Shown in pieces: positions 27,150 to 35,060 of a stretch of 42,949 bases of DNA. The translations under genes were made by a program, and so were the position numbers. The DNA is taken from contig NZ_BLAY01000085.1 of the NCBI RefSeq assembly GCF_020521235.1, positions 1 to 42,949 of the forward strand, read 5' to 3'. Position 1 is the stretch's first letter, and every line of letters starts with the position of its first letter. Origin of the DNA: Microseira wollei NIES-4236 (GTDB taxonomy: Bacteria > Cyanobacteriota > Cyanobacteriia > Cyanobacteriales > Aerosakkonemataceae). The notes beneath the pieces are model-generated. The model did no database searches, had not been told where the DNA came from, and was given only the letters and a program-made list of their open reading frames with translations.

Positions 27150-27371
27150 TTAGTTTCCTGTTAAGAATCCTGCATTCCCGATCACCTGCCAAAAGGACTT
27201 TCCTCCATTTTCCTTATATTCTGTGTAGGATTTTTCCAGCTTATCTTGCTGTTGACGAGAGCGGAGTTTGTGTTTTATCGTATTCCGCTGATTTTCCCGA
27301 TTTTCTTGCTGTTCACAATCTTTCTCTCTCACTACTTGCTGTTCTTTTTGTTTCTTACTATTGCCCGTCAT
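27150..27371 (-). CDS. Hypothetical small, highly charged protein
   Basis: A 73-residue Lys/Gln/Glu-rich protein (SKKQKEQQVVREKDCEQQEN), probably helical or disordered, ending in a more ordinary GGKSFWQVIGNAGFLTGN. I do not recognise it. AAAGG lies about 12 bases before the ATG. The start is only 29 bp from a MITE (27400-27530), which would sit in its promoter region. Composition bias makes a spurious frame possible. Confidence 0.35.
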   Translation of the reverse strand: MTGNSKKQKEQQVVREKDCEQQENRENQRNTIKHKLRSRQQQDKLEKSYTEYKENGGKSFWQVIGNAGFLTGN

Positions 27372-27399
27372 ATCTAGCTACCTTTCTGCAATACTACCT

Positions 27400-27530
27400 A
27401 ACGCAAGTTGCTAGTTATAAACAAGGGGGTTGCTAATGGCTAATTGCTAATTGCTAATCTTGGATTTTTACCAATCTCGCCAGCCATTAGCCATTAGCCG
27501 CTCCCAGAGAGATAACTAGCAACTTGAGTT
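27400..27530. mobile_element. MITE with AACGCAAGTTGCTAGTTAT ends and ACCT duplication
   Basis: 131 bp, with AACGCAAGTTGCTAGTTAT at the left and ATAACTAGCAACTTGAGTT at the right (one mismatch), flanked by ACCT at 27396-27399 and 27531-27534. The centre is made of GCTAATTGCTAATT heptamers and an inverted GCCATTAGC pair. Related ends lie at 38897-39196. No coding capacity. Confidence 0.75.
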
Positions 27531-27607
27531 ACCTATTCTTATATTATATTACTTTCTCATGTTATTTGCCTGCTCTAACTACCTCTCGAGTATTAAATTT
27601 TCCTCTT

Positions 27608-28220
27608 CTAAGAGGCATTCGTATAATTATTTGGGAATTCTATACTTGTGACAATAACTTTGTTTGGAGTTGGTATATCCGAACTTGTTGCATTATATTC
27701 AACAATTTTACCACTTTCAATTTTATAGTAGACTTCTAAATTTGTCTCCAAATCCGCTACGACACAGTTCTGACCATCATCACGATCAAAAAAGTAAGCA
27801 GGGTCTTCTGAATCGTATGGTTTATCGGGATTAAACGATATATCTTTAACAAGTTGAGCCAAGCTCCCTATCTCGTCCTTCGTTCTGTAACGCTTTTGAG
27901 CCTTGAGTTCCTTTTCAACACTGGGAGACAGTTTAACAATTGTTAAAGGAAATAAAAAACAATCACCATCCTTTCTAAGGGTTTTCTGCTCTACAAGTTT
28001 ATTCAGTGCTGTGTTTATGGCTTCCTTTTTAGCGGTTTTAACCGCATTCCCTCCGAATCAACATCTCTAAGTACTCACTACAAGATGTTTGATTTCTTAC
28101 TGCTGTTTCTTGCAACATTCCCCAAGCGGTATCGGTGATCCAGACACCTCTTTTCTTCTTTAGTTCGTCGTGTAAAACAGGCTGATTTTTTAGCCTTTTG
28201 CGCCCTTTTTCGGTTGACAT
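27608..28220 (-). pseudogene. Frameshifted ribbon-helix-helix-like gene divergent from tnpB
   Basis: Two minus-strand frames appear to be halves of one gene. The 5' part (ATG 28220 to 28038) encodes a basic N-terminus then GVWITDTAWGMLQETAVRNQ and SCSEYLEMLIRRE, resembling a ribbon-helix-helix DNA-binding domain, and stops at 28038. Immediately beyond, in another frame, an unbroken reading continues without its own start: NAVKTAKKEAINTALNKLVE, DGDCFLFPLTIVKLSPSVEK, down to a stop at 27608. Joined they would make about 205 residues. A one- or two-base indel near 28045-28055 explains this. Alternatively the first part is a complete 60-residue regulator. The 5' end is 60 bp from tnpB, suggesting a shared control region. 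Confidence 0.55.
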
Positions 28221-28242
28221 TGTAAGCACCGTAATCTATACT
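28214..28242 (+). promoter_or_regulatory. Near-consensus promoter for tnpB overlapping the RHH-like start codon
   Basis: TTGACA (28214-28219), exactly 17 bp, then TATACT (28237-28242): 11 of 12 consensus positions. Transcription would begin near 28249 and enter tnpB, whose ribosome site AGGAGGTGA is at 28265-28273. The -35 box overlaps the divergent gene's ATG (28218-28220), so binding there by the RHH-like protein could repress tnpB; that is an inference. Confidence 0.55.
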
Positions 28243-28280
28243 AAGCGATATAATAACAATACTTAGGAGGTGAGTCTAGG

Positions 28281-29804
28281 GTGGCTCGAAGCAAAACTAG
28301 CTCATTTATTACCGAGATTCCACTAATTGTAGATAGCCAGCAAGAAAAAGAGTTGTTGTCTCGCTTTCAAGCAGGAAGGCAACTTTATAATGCTTGCTTA
28401 AACGAAGCGGAAGTAAGAATGAATCTAGTTCGCAATTCTGAAGCCTACCAAGAAGCAAAAAAAATTCCTATAACCCAAAAGAAGAAAAGAACTGAAGCGT
28501 TCGCTGTGGCACGTCAAGCTTATCGATTTTCCGAGTATGAGTTGCACGCATTTGCAACTATCACCAGTAACAACTCAAAATGGATAGCCAAGAAAATTGA
28601 CTCCAATACCCAGCAAGCTATTGCGACTCGTGCTTTTAAAGCCGTCGAAAAAGTGCTATTTGGGAAGGCAAAGAAAGTCCGATACAAAGTACCCAGTAGA
28701 TTCAGGTCTTTAGAAGGGAAAACCAACTTTCAAGGAATCCGATGGAAAGAAGACCAGTTTGTTTGGTGCGACCTAGTAATTAAACCGTTAATTGATTGGA
28801 TGAATCCAGTTATCCTGCATGGCTTAAACTCTCGCATCAAATACGTTCGGATATTGTGGAGAGAAATTAACGGAGTACGGCGCTGGTATGCTCAATTAGT
28901 TAATGAAGGCATTCCTTTCCAGAAACCGAAAAACTACATTTATGATGGTGTTGTTGGGATAGACTTAAACATCTCAAATATCGCCTTTGTTGCTGACAGC
29001 GAAGCGGGATTATTGCCCAATGCCTGCGGAGTTCCCACCTTTGAGAAGGAGATAAAAACCTTGCAGCGTCAGATGGATAGGTCTAGGAGAGCAAACAATC
29101 CAGATAACTACCATCCAGACTTTGAAGGCAAGAAGGGACGTAAAACTATCCGCAAAAAGGGAACATCCAAGAAGGGTAGGAGGAAGTGGAATAACTCCAA
29201 AAGATATCTGAAACTATCTCAAAACCGACGAGAATTAGAGCGTCGTAAAACTACTTATGCTAAGTCTCAAAACCGGAAGATTGTCAATGAGATTTTGCGG
29301 CATGGTAAGCATATTAAAACTGAGAATGTTTCAGTGAAAGGATGGCAGAAGCGATACGGTAAAGCTATTGCTGCTAAGTCACCAAGTTTTGTGCAATCTG
29401 AATTGAAACGCAAAGCCGAAAATGCTGGCGGTTCGTTCACCAAGTTTTCTACTCAAAAAACCGCCTTGTCTCAGATTCATTTGAGTGGGAATCGCATCAA
29501 GAAAACCCTATCTCAAAGAGTTCATCATGATGAGACAGGAATTGTGATGCACCGAGACTTATTCAGTGCATATTTGAGTAGATATGTTAATGACGATGTG
29601 CTTTCATTGCAGGATGCTGTCGAACAGTATCCAGGGGCGGAGCCGTTCCTTGAGGAGGCGTGGAAGCGATATCAGCAAACCGCGAAACGAGTAGGCGAGT
29701 CCGAAAGTGGGCAGTGTCATTCTCCCCTAGAGCGGTTTTCCCAAAAGCTAGGAACAGTTAACCAGATAGCTATCGACGGGCGAAAATTTAACTTTAATTC
29801 CTAG
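28281..29804 (+). CDS. tnpB: TnpB-type RNA-guided nuclease (IS200/IS605 family), zinc-ribbon cysteines absent
   Basis: A 507-residue TnpB of the long cyanobacterial type. RuvC motifs are complete: D228 in VVGIDLNISNIAFVAD, E348 in HIKTENVSVKGW and D426 in MHRDLFSAYLSRYV. A very basic helical insert (about 283-335) separates the first two. Where many TnpBs have a four-cysteine zinc ribbon (about 388-420), this one reads TALSQIHLSGNRIKKTLSQR with no cysteine. An unusual C-terminal extension (about 440-507) follows RuvC III. TnpB nucleases cut DNA guided by RNA made from the element's right end and so maintain the transposon. No tnpA is present. Start GTG with strong AGGAGGTGA. Confidence 0.9.
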   Translation: MARSKTSSFITEIPLIVDSQQEKELLSRFQAGRQLYNACLNEAEVRMNLVRNSEAYQEAKKIPITQKKKRTEAFAVARQAYRFSEYELHAFATITSNNSKWIAKKIDSNTQQAIATRAFKAVEKVLFGKAKKVRYKVPSRFRSLEGKTNFQGIRWKEDQFVWCDLVIKPLIDWMNPVILHGLNSRIKYVRILWREINGVRRWYAQLVNEGIPFQKPKNYIYDGVVGIDLNISNIAFVADSEAGLLPNACGVPTFEKEIKTLQRQMDRSRRANNPDNYHPDFEGKKGRKTIRKKGTSKKGRRKWNNSKRYLKLSQNRRELERRKTTYAKSQNRKIVNEILRHGKHIKTENVSVKGWQKRYGKAIAAKSPSFVQSELKRKAENAGGSFTKFSTQKTALSQIHLSGNRIKKTLSQRVHHDETGIVMHRDLFSAYLSRYVNDDVLSLQDAVEQYPGAEPFLEEAWKRYQQTAKRVGESESGQCHSPLERFSQKLGTVNQIAIDGRKFNFNS

Positions 29805-29811
29805 CCTGAAT

Positions 29812-29832
29812 CCCCGTCTCTTCAGAACGGGG
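29812..29832. other. IS605-type right-end hairpin
   Basis: CCCCGT (29812-29817) pairs with ACGGGG (29827-29832) just 8 bases after the tnpB stop. IS200/IS605 elements carry subterminal hairpins at this place, and the 3' part of tnpB plus this hairpin would form the guide-RNA scaffold. The exact right boundary, and so the resident guide, cannot be fixed without another copy. Confidence 0.55.
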
Positions 29833-29833
29833 T

Positions 29834-30473
29834 GTGGCTCAAGACTCATGTATTGGGAGAGTGCGTCTAGTGGCAAGATATGAATGTCAAAAATACTTAG
29901 TAACCGACTGAAAACAGCTAGCAAGGGTAGAATCAGCCAAGCAATCAATGATATCCCAAATAAAATAACTCTTTCTAAAATCGTTACTTTAGTATTAGTA
30001 ATATTATTACCCTGATTTCGTTCTTTTTGGGGCAGCCTCACTTTGTTGTGCAAGCGGTCGATAGGGTGTTCAAAATATCCACGAATTGTCCAAAGAGAAA
30101 GTCCCCAGTACCAGAAAGCCCATAGTGTCCCTAGAGTAGTTGGCTCTCCCAAATCCGCCCACCAAACCTCATGAAACTCCAGTTGGGTAATGTCACCTAG
30201 CTGATCTTTGACAGTAACAACTACTGGTGCTTTGGTATCAGCTGCCCATGTCTTCTGAGCGGCACCAAAGGCAGCATTAGCGCAGGTCCGTATCGTCATC
30301 TGAACATCGAGAGAACCCTGAGAATTGTCATTTTTAAGAGCCTGAGCAATATTTCTGACTATACAGATCAAATGTTCAAACTGTTTTTGTTTGCCTATCC
30401 CATGTACTACTAGAACACCTACTCGGGTAATTTTACCTTCCTGAAAATTCTGTTTAGAGCTATCCTGCGTCAT
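29834..30473 (-). pseudogene. Alpha/beta-hydrolase-like membrane protein, 3' end cut by the tnpB element
   Basis: From ATG 30473 the protein begins MTQDSSKQNFQ, then GVLVVHGIGKQKQFEHL, the VHGIGxQ opening strand and oxyanion loop of a family of predicted hydrolases, later FHEVWWADLGEPTTLGT and a membrane helix (VILFGISLIAWLILPLLAVF). After about residue 205 the frame runs into the IS right end and the tail of tnpB (SLEPHPVLKRRG), ending at 29748 in transposon-derived sequence. No remaining part is found left of the tnpB element, so the gene has been truncated rather than simply interrupted. The catalytic serine region (GxSxG) is missing. Confidence 0.65.
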
Positions 30474-30501
30474 TTGCTTACAACTTAAGTAATACATCTT
30501 A

Positions 30502-30604
30502 TATGATGTCCGGCTTTTCACCCATAATTAAAACTCAGAGCGTCAGATTTTCCAGTGCGTCAGAGCGGAGCGTCGTAACTATGGGTAATCAAACGGACCT
30601 GATA
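30502..30604. mobile_element. TNA-target MITE copy 4
   Basis: 103 bp, TATGATGTCCG at the left and CGGACCTGATA at the right, flanked by TTA at 30499-30501 and 30605-30607. The interior contains CCCATAATTA and ATGGGTAATC next to the ends, matching the subterminal parts of copies 1 and 2, but the middle is different (GTGCGTCAGAGCGGAGCGTC). It lies 28 bp upstream of the truncated hydrolase start. Confidence 0.8.
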
Positions 30605-30871
30605 TTACTCTCTCCACTTTATTCTATTGCAATCCGCGTGTCACACCTAAAAATTGCGTCAGCTAGTAGCCCCGTCAATTTATTGCGGGGCTACTAGCTG
30701 ACGCGCGCCAATTTATTCACTGTCACAATTATTAAGTTTTCTATCTAAAAACTTGCACCAAACATGGTTTTATAGTAGGTTGTTTTTTGTGTTGCATAAT
30801 GCACTAAAAAATTAACGCCAAAAAACAAACTTCTTCTATAGCTGAAATTGCGGAGAAGGTGGCAAAATAAT

Positions 30872-31078
30872 GTCGATTCATACCAGAAACGAATCGACTG
30901 CCGTAATCAGGATGGTCTTTTTACGGAATGTCAACAACATTCAGGGACGGAGCAGTTCCGGCGGGCGGTAAAAAGACAGAATCATCATCCTTTCGCAAGC
31001 AAGTAAGCGCGTCCTCAAGCAGGTGGCTGATTCCTCCTGGTGAGCGGTTGTACTCTCGTAAGATCGCACCCTACATTT
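30872..31078. other. Hairpin-rich stretch or short gene relic
   Basis: The 520 bases between MITE copy 4 and 31123 have no clear gene. On the plus strand there are four successive hairpins: GTCGATTC/GAATCGAC (30872-30898), CCGTAA/TTACGG (30901-30926), GAATGT/ACATTC (30926-30942) and CGGA/TCCG (30948-30960). On the minus strand, from a stop near 31078 to the stop at 30921, a frame without a start codon reads REYNRSPGGISHLLEDALTC and VFLPPAGTAPSLNVVDIP, which looks protein-like. It could be a small structured RNA or a decayed 3' gene end; I cannot tell which. Confidence 0.3.
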
Positions 31079-31123
31079 AGATCCTTTGCGTAATTACTGA
31101 ATTAGCAATTAGCAATTAGCAGC

Positions 31124-31495
31124 TTACTGATTCCGAATTCGTTCTTCGATGTCTTCCAAAGTTTGGATAACCAATCGTTTGGCCTGTAATTTCCACCCCC
31201 ACTGTTGAATTTTTATGGCAAGAAATCCGCCGCCTAAAGTAGCGATAAAGTCTAGGGGTTGATTTAAGGAAATTCCAAACAATAAACCTAGTCCGGCAAT
31301 GCCCCAAAAGGGAAGCGAAACAGTCTGACGCTGCTGTTCGACTAACTGACTTAACCAATCTTTTGGCATTTCTGCTAACAACGCTTCTTTGACCTTTTTT
31401 TGTTCGGCTGCGCTGACCGATAAACCAATTTTTTGTCTCAGTTTTTCAATTTTGCGGGCATCGGTGCTGTACTGGGTTAGTTCATCCTCTGCCAT
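31124..31495 (-). CDS. Hypothetical protein with central membrane segments
   Basis: A 123-residue protein from ATG 31495. An N-terminal helical part (DELTQYSTDARKIEKLRQKI, then KKVKEALLAEMPKDWLSQLV) precedes two hydrophobic stretches (PFWGIAGLGLLFGISLNQP and FIATLGGGFLAIKIQQWGW) and a basic helix ending ERIRNQ. I do not recognise a family, though proteins of this shape are common in cyanobacteria. The frame stays open to a GTG at 31591, but that extension reads through the inverted repeat 31555-31605 and is unlikely to be coding. Confidence 0.6.
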   Translation of the reverse strand: MAEDELTQYSTDARKIEKLRQKIGLSVSAAEQKKVKEALLAEMPKDWLSQLVEQQRQTVSLPFWGIAGLGLLFGISLNQPLDFIATLGGGFLAIKIQQWGWKLQAKRLVIQTLEDIEERIRNQ

Positions 31496-31554
31496 CAATA
31501 TCAAACGTTCGTACTGCCCCACTAAATTACCCTCAAATAATCGAAGATTTGCCA

Positions 31555-31605
31555 GGGCGAAGCATTTGGGAGATAAATTATTGGTTTTCACCCAATGCTT
31601 CGCCC
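31555..31605. repeat. Inverted repeat GGGCGAAGCATT
   Basis: GGGCGAAGCATTTGGG (31555-31570) against CCCAATGCTTCGCCC (31591-31605), one bulged base, 20-nt loop. It lies between two minus-strand genes and is probably a MITE-like repeat that may also act as a terminator for the upstream gene. Confidence 0.65.
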
Positions 31606-31621
31606 CTCTTAGAGGATGGTA

Positions 31622-32698
31622 CTACTTTTTAGCTTCGCCACTGCCCGGTTGCTGGCGTTTGACGGGACGAGGGATGGGCTTTTCTGTCGTCGTCGGCGTC
31701 GTCGGCGGCGGCGATTTAGTGGTTGGACGAGGCGAGAAGCGTCCCTTTCCTTGTCCTTGTCCTTGTCCTTGTCCTGGTCCTTGTCCTTGTCCGGGTCCGG
31801 GTTTTCTGGGCCATCGACCGCCACCTGGTCCCGGTTTTTTTGGACGCGGCTTGGACGGTTTTTTGGGGCGTATTAGTCCGATGTCTTCAGCCTGCTGAAT
31901 CACTAAAGCTTCCGCTTGTCGCTTCACCTGGAAGTCCCAGAAGTGACCCACAGCTTTCTTTTCCAGAACGCCTTTGAGTGTCAGCTTGAAATATTTGGCC
32001 TCTTCTTGATCGGATTTGGGTGTTTGCCTGATCTTGACAACAATCTGTTCGTTGTCCTGAGCTTGAAAAATCACCTCACCGCGGATGGAAAAATAACCAT
32101 CTTCAATTTTGGCATCCTCAGAAACCTCAACGGTTGGTTCTGGGGTTGTTTCGTCAGCGGGCTGTGCAGTTTTGTTCAGGTTTTCTGGCTCCCAAACCCC
32201 AACAATTTGCATGTGCAAATTATTGTCTAGTTGTCGCGTCCGGGGATAGACCACCCACAGGTGTTCGGTTGCCAAATCCAAGTGATTCTTCACCAAACTC
32301 ATAACGCGACCGAGTAACACGGCATCGATCGCTTGTCCATCGCTGACAATTAGGTTACCGCGCGTGAATTGTTCGTCACTGGGGGCGTATTGTCCCCGGA
32401 CTAAACCAATGGCTCGATACTGCATTGGTTCCGAGGGAGCAGGAATCGGGCCATGCCGCTGTTTTTCTTCTAAGCTGGGCGATGTGGCTTCAGTTGCAGA
32501 TGCGGGGGCAGGTTCGGGGGCAGGTTCGGGGGCAGGTTCGGGGGCAGGTTTGGGGGCAGGTTCGGGGGCAGGTTCGGGGGCGCTAGCTACGGGGGCTTTT
32601 GCATTTGGCGGATCCTTGGGCCGACGAACGACGGGTTCGGGGGTTTGAGCTTTGTTAGCTTCAGAAGACTGAGGGATTTTATTGGGAGGGGGACTCAT
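31622..32698 (-). CDS. Cyanobacterial protein of unknown function with Pro-rich and GQ-rich tails
   Basis: A 358-residue protein. Residues about 40-75 are EPAP repeats (APEPAPEPAPKPAPEPAP), encoded by 12-bp tandem units (GGTTCGGGGGCA on the plus strand, about 32512-32580). A folded middle (about 95-285) starts YRAIGLVRGQYAPSDEQFTR and includes HLWVVYPRTRQLDNNLHMQI and VIFQAQDNEQIVVKIRQTP. The tail is basic and Gly/Pro/Gln-rich (GPGQGQGPGQGQGQGQGK). I do not know its function; the middle resembles a conserved cyanobacterial hypothetical family. AAGGAG 8 bases before ATG 32698 decides the start over an ATG eight codons upstream. Confidence 0.7.
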   Translation of the reverse strand: MSPPPNKIPQSSEANKAQTPEPVVRRPKDPPNAKAPVASAPEPAPEPAPKPAPEPAPEPAPEPAPASATEATSPSLEEKQRHGPIPAPSEPMQYRAIGLVRGQYAPSDEQFTRGNLIVSDGQAIDAVLLGRVMSLVKNHLDLATEHLWVVYPRTRQLDNNLHMQIVGVWEPENLNKTAQPADETTPEPTVEVSEDAKIEDGYFSIRGEVIFQAQDNEQIVVKIRQTPKSDQEEAKYFKLTLKGVLEKKAVGHFWDFQVKRQAEALVIQQAEDIGLIRPKKPSKPRPKKPGPGGGRWPRKPGPGQGQGPGQGQGQGQGKGRFSPRPTTKSPPPTTPTTTEKPIPRPVKRQQPGSGEAKK

Positions 32699-33085
32699 AA
32701 ACACTCCTTGCAGCGGAGACACATTTTTTTTTGCTTGTTGGAGAAACTGGCAGGTTTTAGGCGCGGCTTAAAAATGCCCGGTTGTCTCGCCGGGATATTT
32801 TTGCGATCGCCCATACCAGTCACCAAGCCTTGCCCTGTATCTACTACTCTATTCGCTTTGGAGTTGATAGGGGATTTGCTCAAACGGCGGCAGGTCGCTT
32901 CAGCAAAAAGCCCCTATTGCCAAAGGTTACTCCTGTTAGTGATAGCAGACTGATGGCTATATCAGCCAGCCTCTTGTCATTTATGCAGCTAGATCCGGCT
33001 CTTATCCGTAAAGTTTTGTCGGTTTTCACGTCTTGGGAGCGGTGCAAAGGTAGCCGATAATAGGATCGGCGTTCAATGTAATCCC
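32699..33085. other. Intergenic divergent region
   Basis: 387 bases between the divergent Pro-rich protein gene and the first TPR gene. Short open frames exist on the plus strand (32645-32953 and 32782-33060), but they lack ribosome sites and recognisable domains. One GCGATCGC-type octamer is seen near 32803. Promoters for both flanking genes must lie here but none stands out. Confidence 0.4.
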
Positions 33086-33943
33086 GTGTCTGAAAAGCTG
33101 CGTCGCTGGTTAATTGCTGGGGTAATGGTTTTAGGCATCATCCCCTTTGTGTGGACTTCGATTGTGCCTCTGTTGGGCAGTGTCGAGACGGGGCAAACTT
33201 CTGCCCAGGAAACGGCAACACCGACACCAACCTCTACAACTCAACCCGTGCAAGTATCCCAGGAGGCTAGGCAAGAAGAACTCAAACAAAGGCTCTTAGG
33301 TCAAGTGCGGGGTTACGAAGCCATTTTGCAGACCGAACCAGAAAATCAGACGGCTTTGCTGGCACTGTTCGAGACGCGCAAAGAACTGGTGCAGTTAGGT
33401 GCGGCGGATATTAAGCAGACGATTGAACCTTTAGAAACACTGATCCGGCTCAATCCGAACGATATCGTGTTCCAGTTAGAGTTGGGCAGCATTTACGCCC
33501 AACAGCAGCGTCTCGATGATGCGATCGCTATCTACGATAAAGCGACCAAAATCGACCCCCAAGACTATCGACCCCTTTTAGCTAAAGGTATCGTGCTGCA
33601 ATTGCAAGGCAAAAAGGAAGAAGCTAAGCCTTTATTTAACCGCGCCACCGAAATCGCCCCAGCAGCTTTCAAACAGCAAGTTCAGGCTCAAATCCAGCAA
33701 ATCGAAATCCTCACCTCCGCACCGAAGGCTTCTCCCACCCCAGGACAACCCGTTGCACCCACTCCCGCTACTGTGCCCAAGAGCGACACCCAAACCCAAC
33801 CCGTTGCACCCGCTGCTGCGCCCAAGAGCGACCCCCAAACCCAACCCGTTGCACCCGCTCCCGCAACAACTCCTGAAAATAACTTGACAAATCCGAATAA
33901 TGGTGATATAATAAACCCGCCAGAAGCAACGCCGAGTCCATAA
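33086..33943 (+). CDS. TPR-repeat protein with N-terminal membrane anchor (copy A)
   Basis: A 285-residue protein. An N-terminal hydrophobic helix (about 8-31, WLIAGVMVLGIIPFVWTSIV) acts as anchor or signal. Then come a Thr/Pro linker, TPR-like helices (about 60-205) with YEAILQTEPENQTALLALFE, LGSIYAQQQRLDDAIAIYDK and LLAKGIVLQLQGKKEEAKPL, and a Pro/Thr/Gln-rich tail made of two near-identical TQPVAPA units. TPR proteins scaffold complexes; the partner is unknown. The start is GTG. The next gene encodes a clear paralogue in the same order of segments. Confidence 0.8.
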   Translation: MSEKLRRWLIAGVMVLGIIPFVWTSIVPLLGSVETGQTSAQETATPTPTSTTQPVQVSQEARQEELKQRLLGQVRGYEAILQTEPENQTALLALFETRKELVQLGAADIKQTIEPLETLIRLNPNDIVFQLELGSIYAQQQRLDDAIAIYDKATKIDPQDYRPLLAKGIVLQLQGKKEEAKPLFNRATEIAPAAFKQQVQAQIQQIEILTSAPKASPTPGQPVAPTPATVPKSDTQTQPVAPAAAPKSDPQTQPVAPAPATTPENNLTNPNNGDIINPPEATPSP

Positions 33944-34091
33944 GAGCGTGCAGGTGGGCAGTTGTGCAGAGGGGCTCCAGGGGCTCCAGGAGCTCCAGGG
34001 GAATTTGAATGTACATTCTCCCCATCTCCCCATCTCCCCATCTCCCCTGCTCCCCATCTCACCTGCTCGGTTTTCGCCATTAGCATTCATA

Positions 34092-35060
34092 ATGAATGTC
34101 GTGAGAGTTCAAAGTAGTCCTGTGTCCCGAAAACGCGATCGCAAAAGGTTTGGCGCAGCTAAGCAACACCGGAGAATTACTACAGGGTTGATCCTCGTCT
34201 GCATCGTCGTTGGTGGATTTTTCCTGGGGAGGTCAACCTTATCTCCCCTGTTTGGTAGTATCTTCAAGCAACAGCAACCCGCCGGACAGAATGCAGCAAC
34301 GCCTGTGGTAGACTCAACCACCGCAGCTAAGCAAACCGAACTGGAAACCCAGGCTAAAGGTTTCCTTGCGGTTTTGCAACGCCAACCAGAAGATAGAACC
34401 GCACTGACAGAACTGGTCAATACTAGGGTAGAACTGGCTCGCATCGGTGCGGGTAGCCTTCGGGATACGATAGAACCGCTGGAAAAACTGGCGAAGCTCA
34501 ATCCTGAGGACAATCGCTACTCGATTCTGTTAGCCCAAACTAAGCAGCATACTGGAGATTTGGAAGGAGCAGCAACGGTTTATCGTTCAATGTTAGAGGC
34601 TAAACCGGGCAATATGGAGGCGATGGAAGGACTCGTAACCTTGCTGATGGCACAAAAACGCCCGGAAGCTGCAATTGGTTTGTTGCAAGATACCCTGGAT
34701 ACTGCCCCCAAGCTGAATAAAATTCAGCCAAAGACGGTGGATGAAACTTCTGTAAAATTGCTGTTGGCTAGCGTTTACGCCGATCAGCAGCGCTATAAAG
34801 AAGCGATCGCTATCTACGACGATACAATCAAAACTAATAAAGATGATTTTCGCCCACTGTGGGGTAAGGCGGCTGTGCTGCAATTGCAGGACAAAACCGA
34901 CGAAGCGAAGTCTTTGTTTAATGCTGCTACTGAGTTAGCGCCTGCTAAGTATAAAGATCAAATTAAGGCGAGAATTAAACAGCTAAAAGCGGAAACGCCC
35001 CCACCAGATAATTCTGCTAATGAATCTTCCCCAGATGATGGCGAGTCTGCTTCTCCGTGA
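34092..35060 (+). CDS. TPR-repeat protein with N-terminal membrane anchor (copy B)
   Basis: A 322-residue paralogue of the preceding gene. A basic N-terminus (SRKRDRKRFGAAKQHRR) and one membrane helix (ITTGLILVCIVVGGFFLG) precede TPR-like units: LAVLQRQPEDRTALTELVNT, TIEPLEKLAKLNPEDNRYSI, LLASVYADQQRYKEAIAIYD and LWGKAAVLQLQDKTDEAKSL, which match copy A closely. It has about two extra TPRs. ATG 34092 is chosen because upstream in-frame sequence is CTCCCCATCTCCCC simple repeat. The spacing of ~150 bp suggests a tandem duplication and possibly a shared transcript. Confidence 0.82.
   Translation: MNVVRVQSSPVSRKRDRKRFGAAKQHRRITTGLILVCIVVGGFFLGRSTLSPLFGSIFKQQQPAGQNAATPVVDSTTAAKQTELETQAKGFLAVLQRQPEDRTALTELVNTRVELARIGAGSLRDTIEPLEKLAKLNPEDNRYSILLAQTKQHTGDLEGAATVYRSMLEAKPGNMEAMEGLVTLLMAQKRPEAAIGLLQDTLDTAPKLNKIQPKTVDETSVKLLLASVYADQQRYKEAIAIYDDTIKTNKDDFRPLWGKAAVLQLQDKTDEAKSLFNAATELAPAKYKDQIKARIKQLKAETPPPDNSANESSPDDGESASP

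Noticed and set aside
31389-32230. Plus-strand frames opposite the Pro-rich protein gene (about 169 and 104 residues)
   Set aside because: Low-complexity antisense shadows of the GPGQ and EPAP repeats; the minus-strand gene has an ideal ribosome site and a folded middle.
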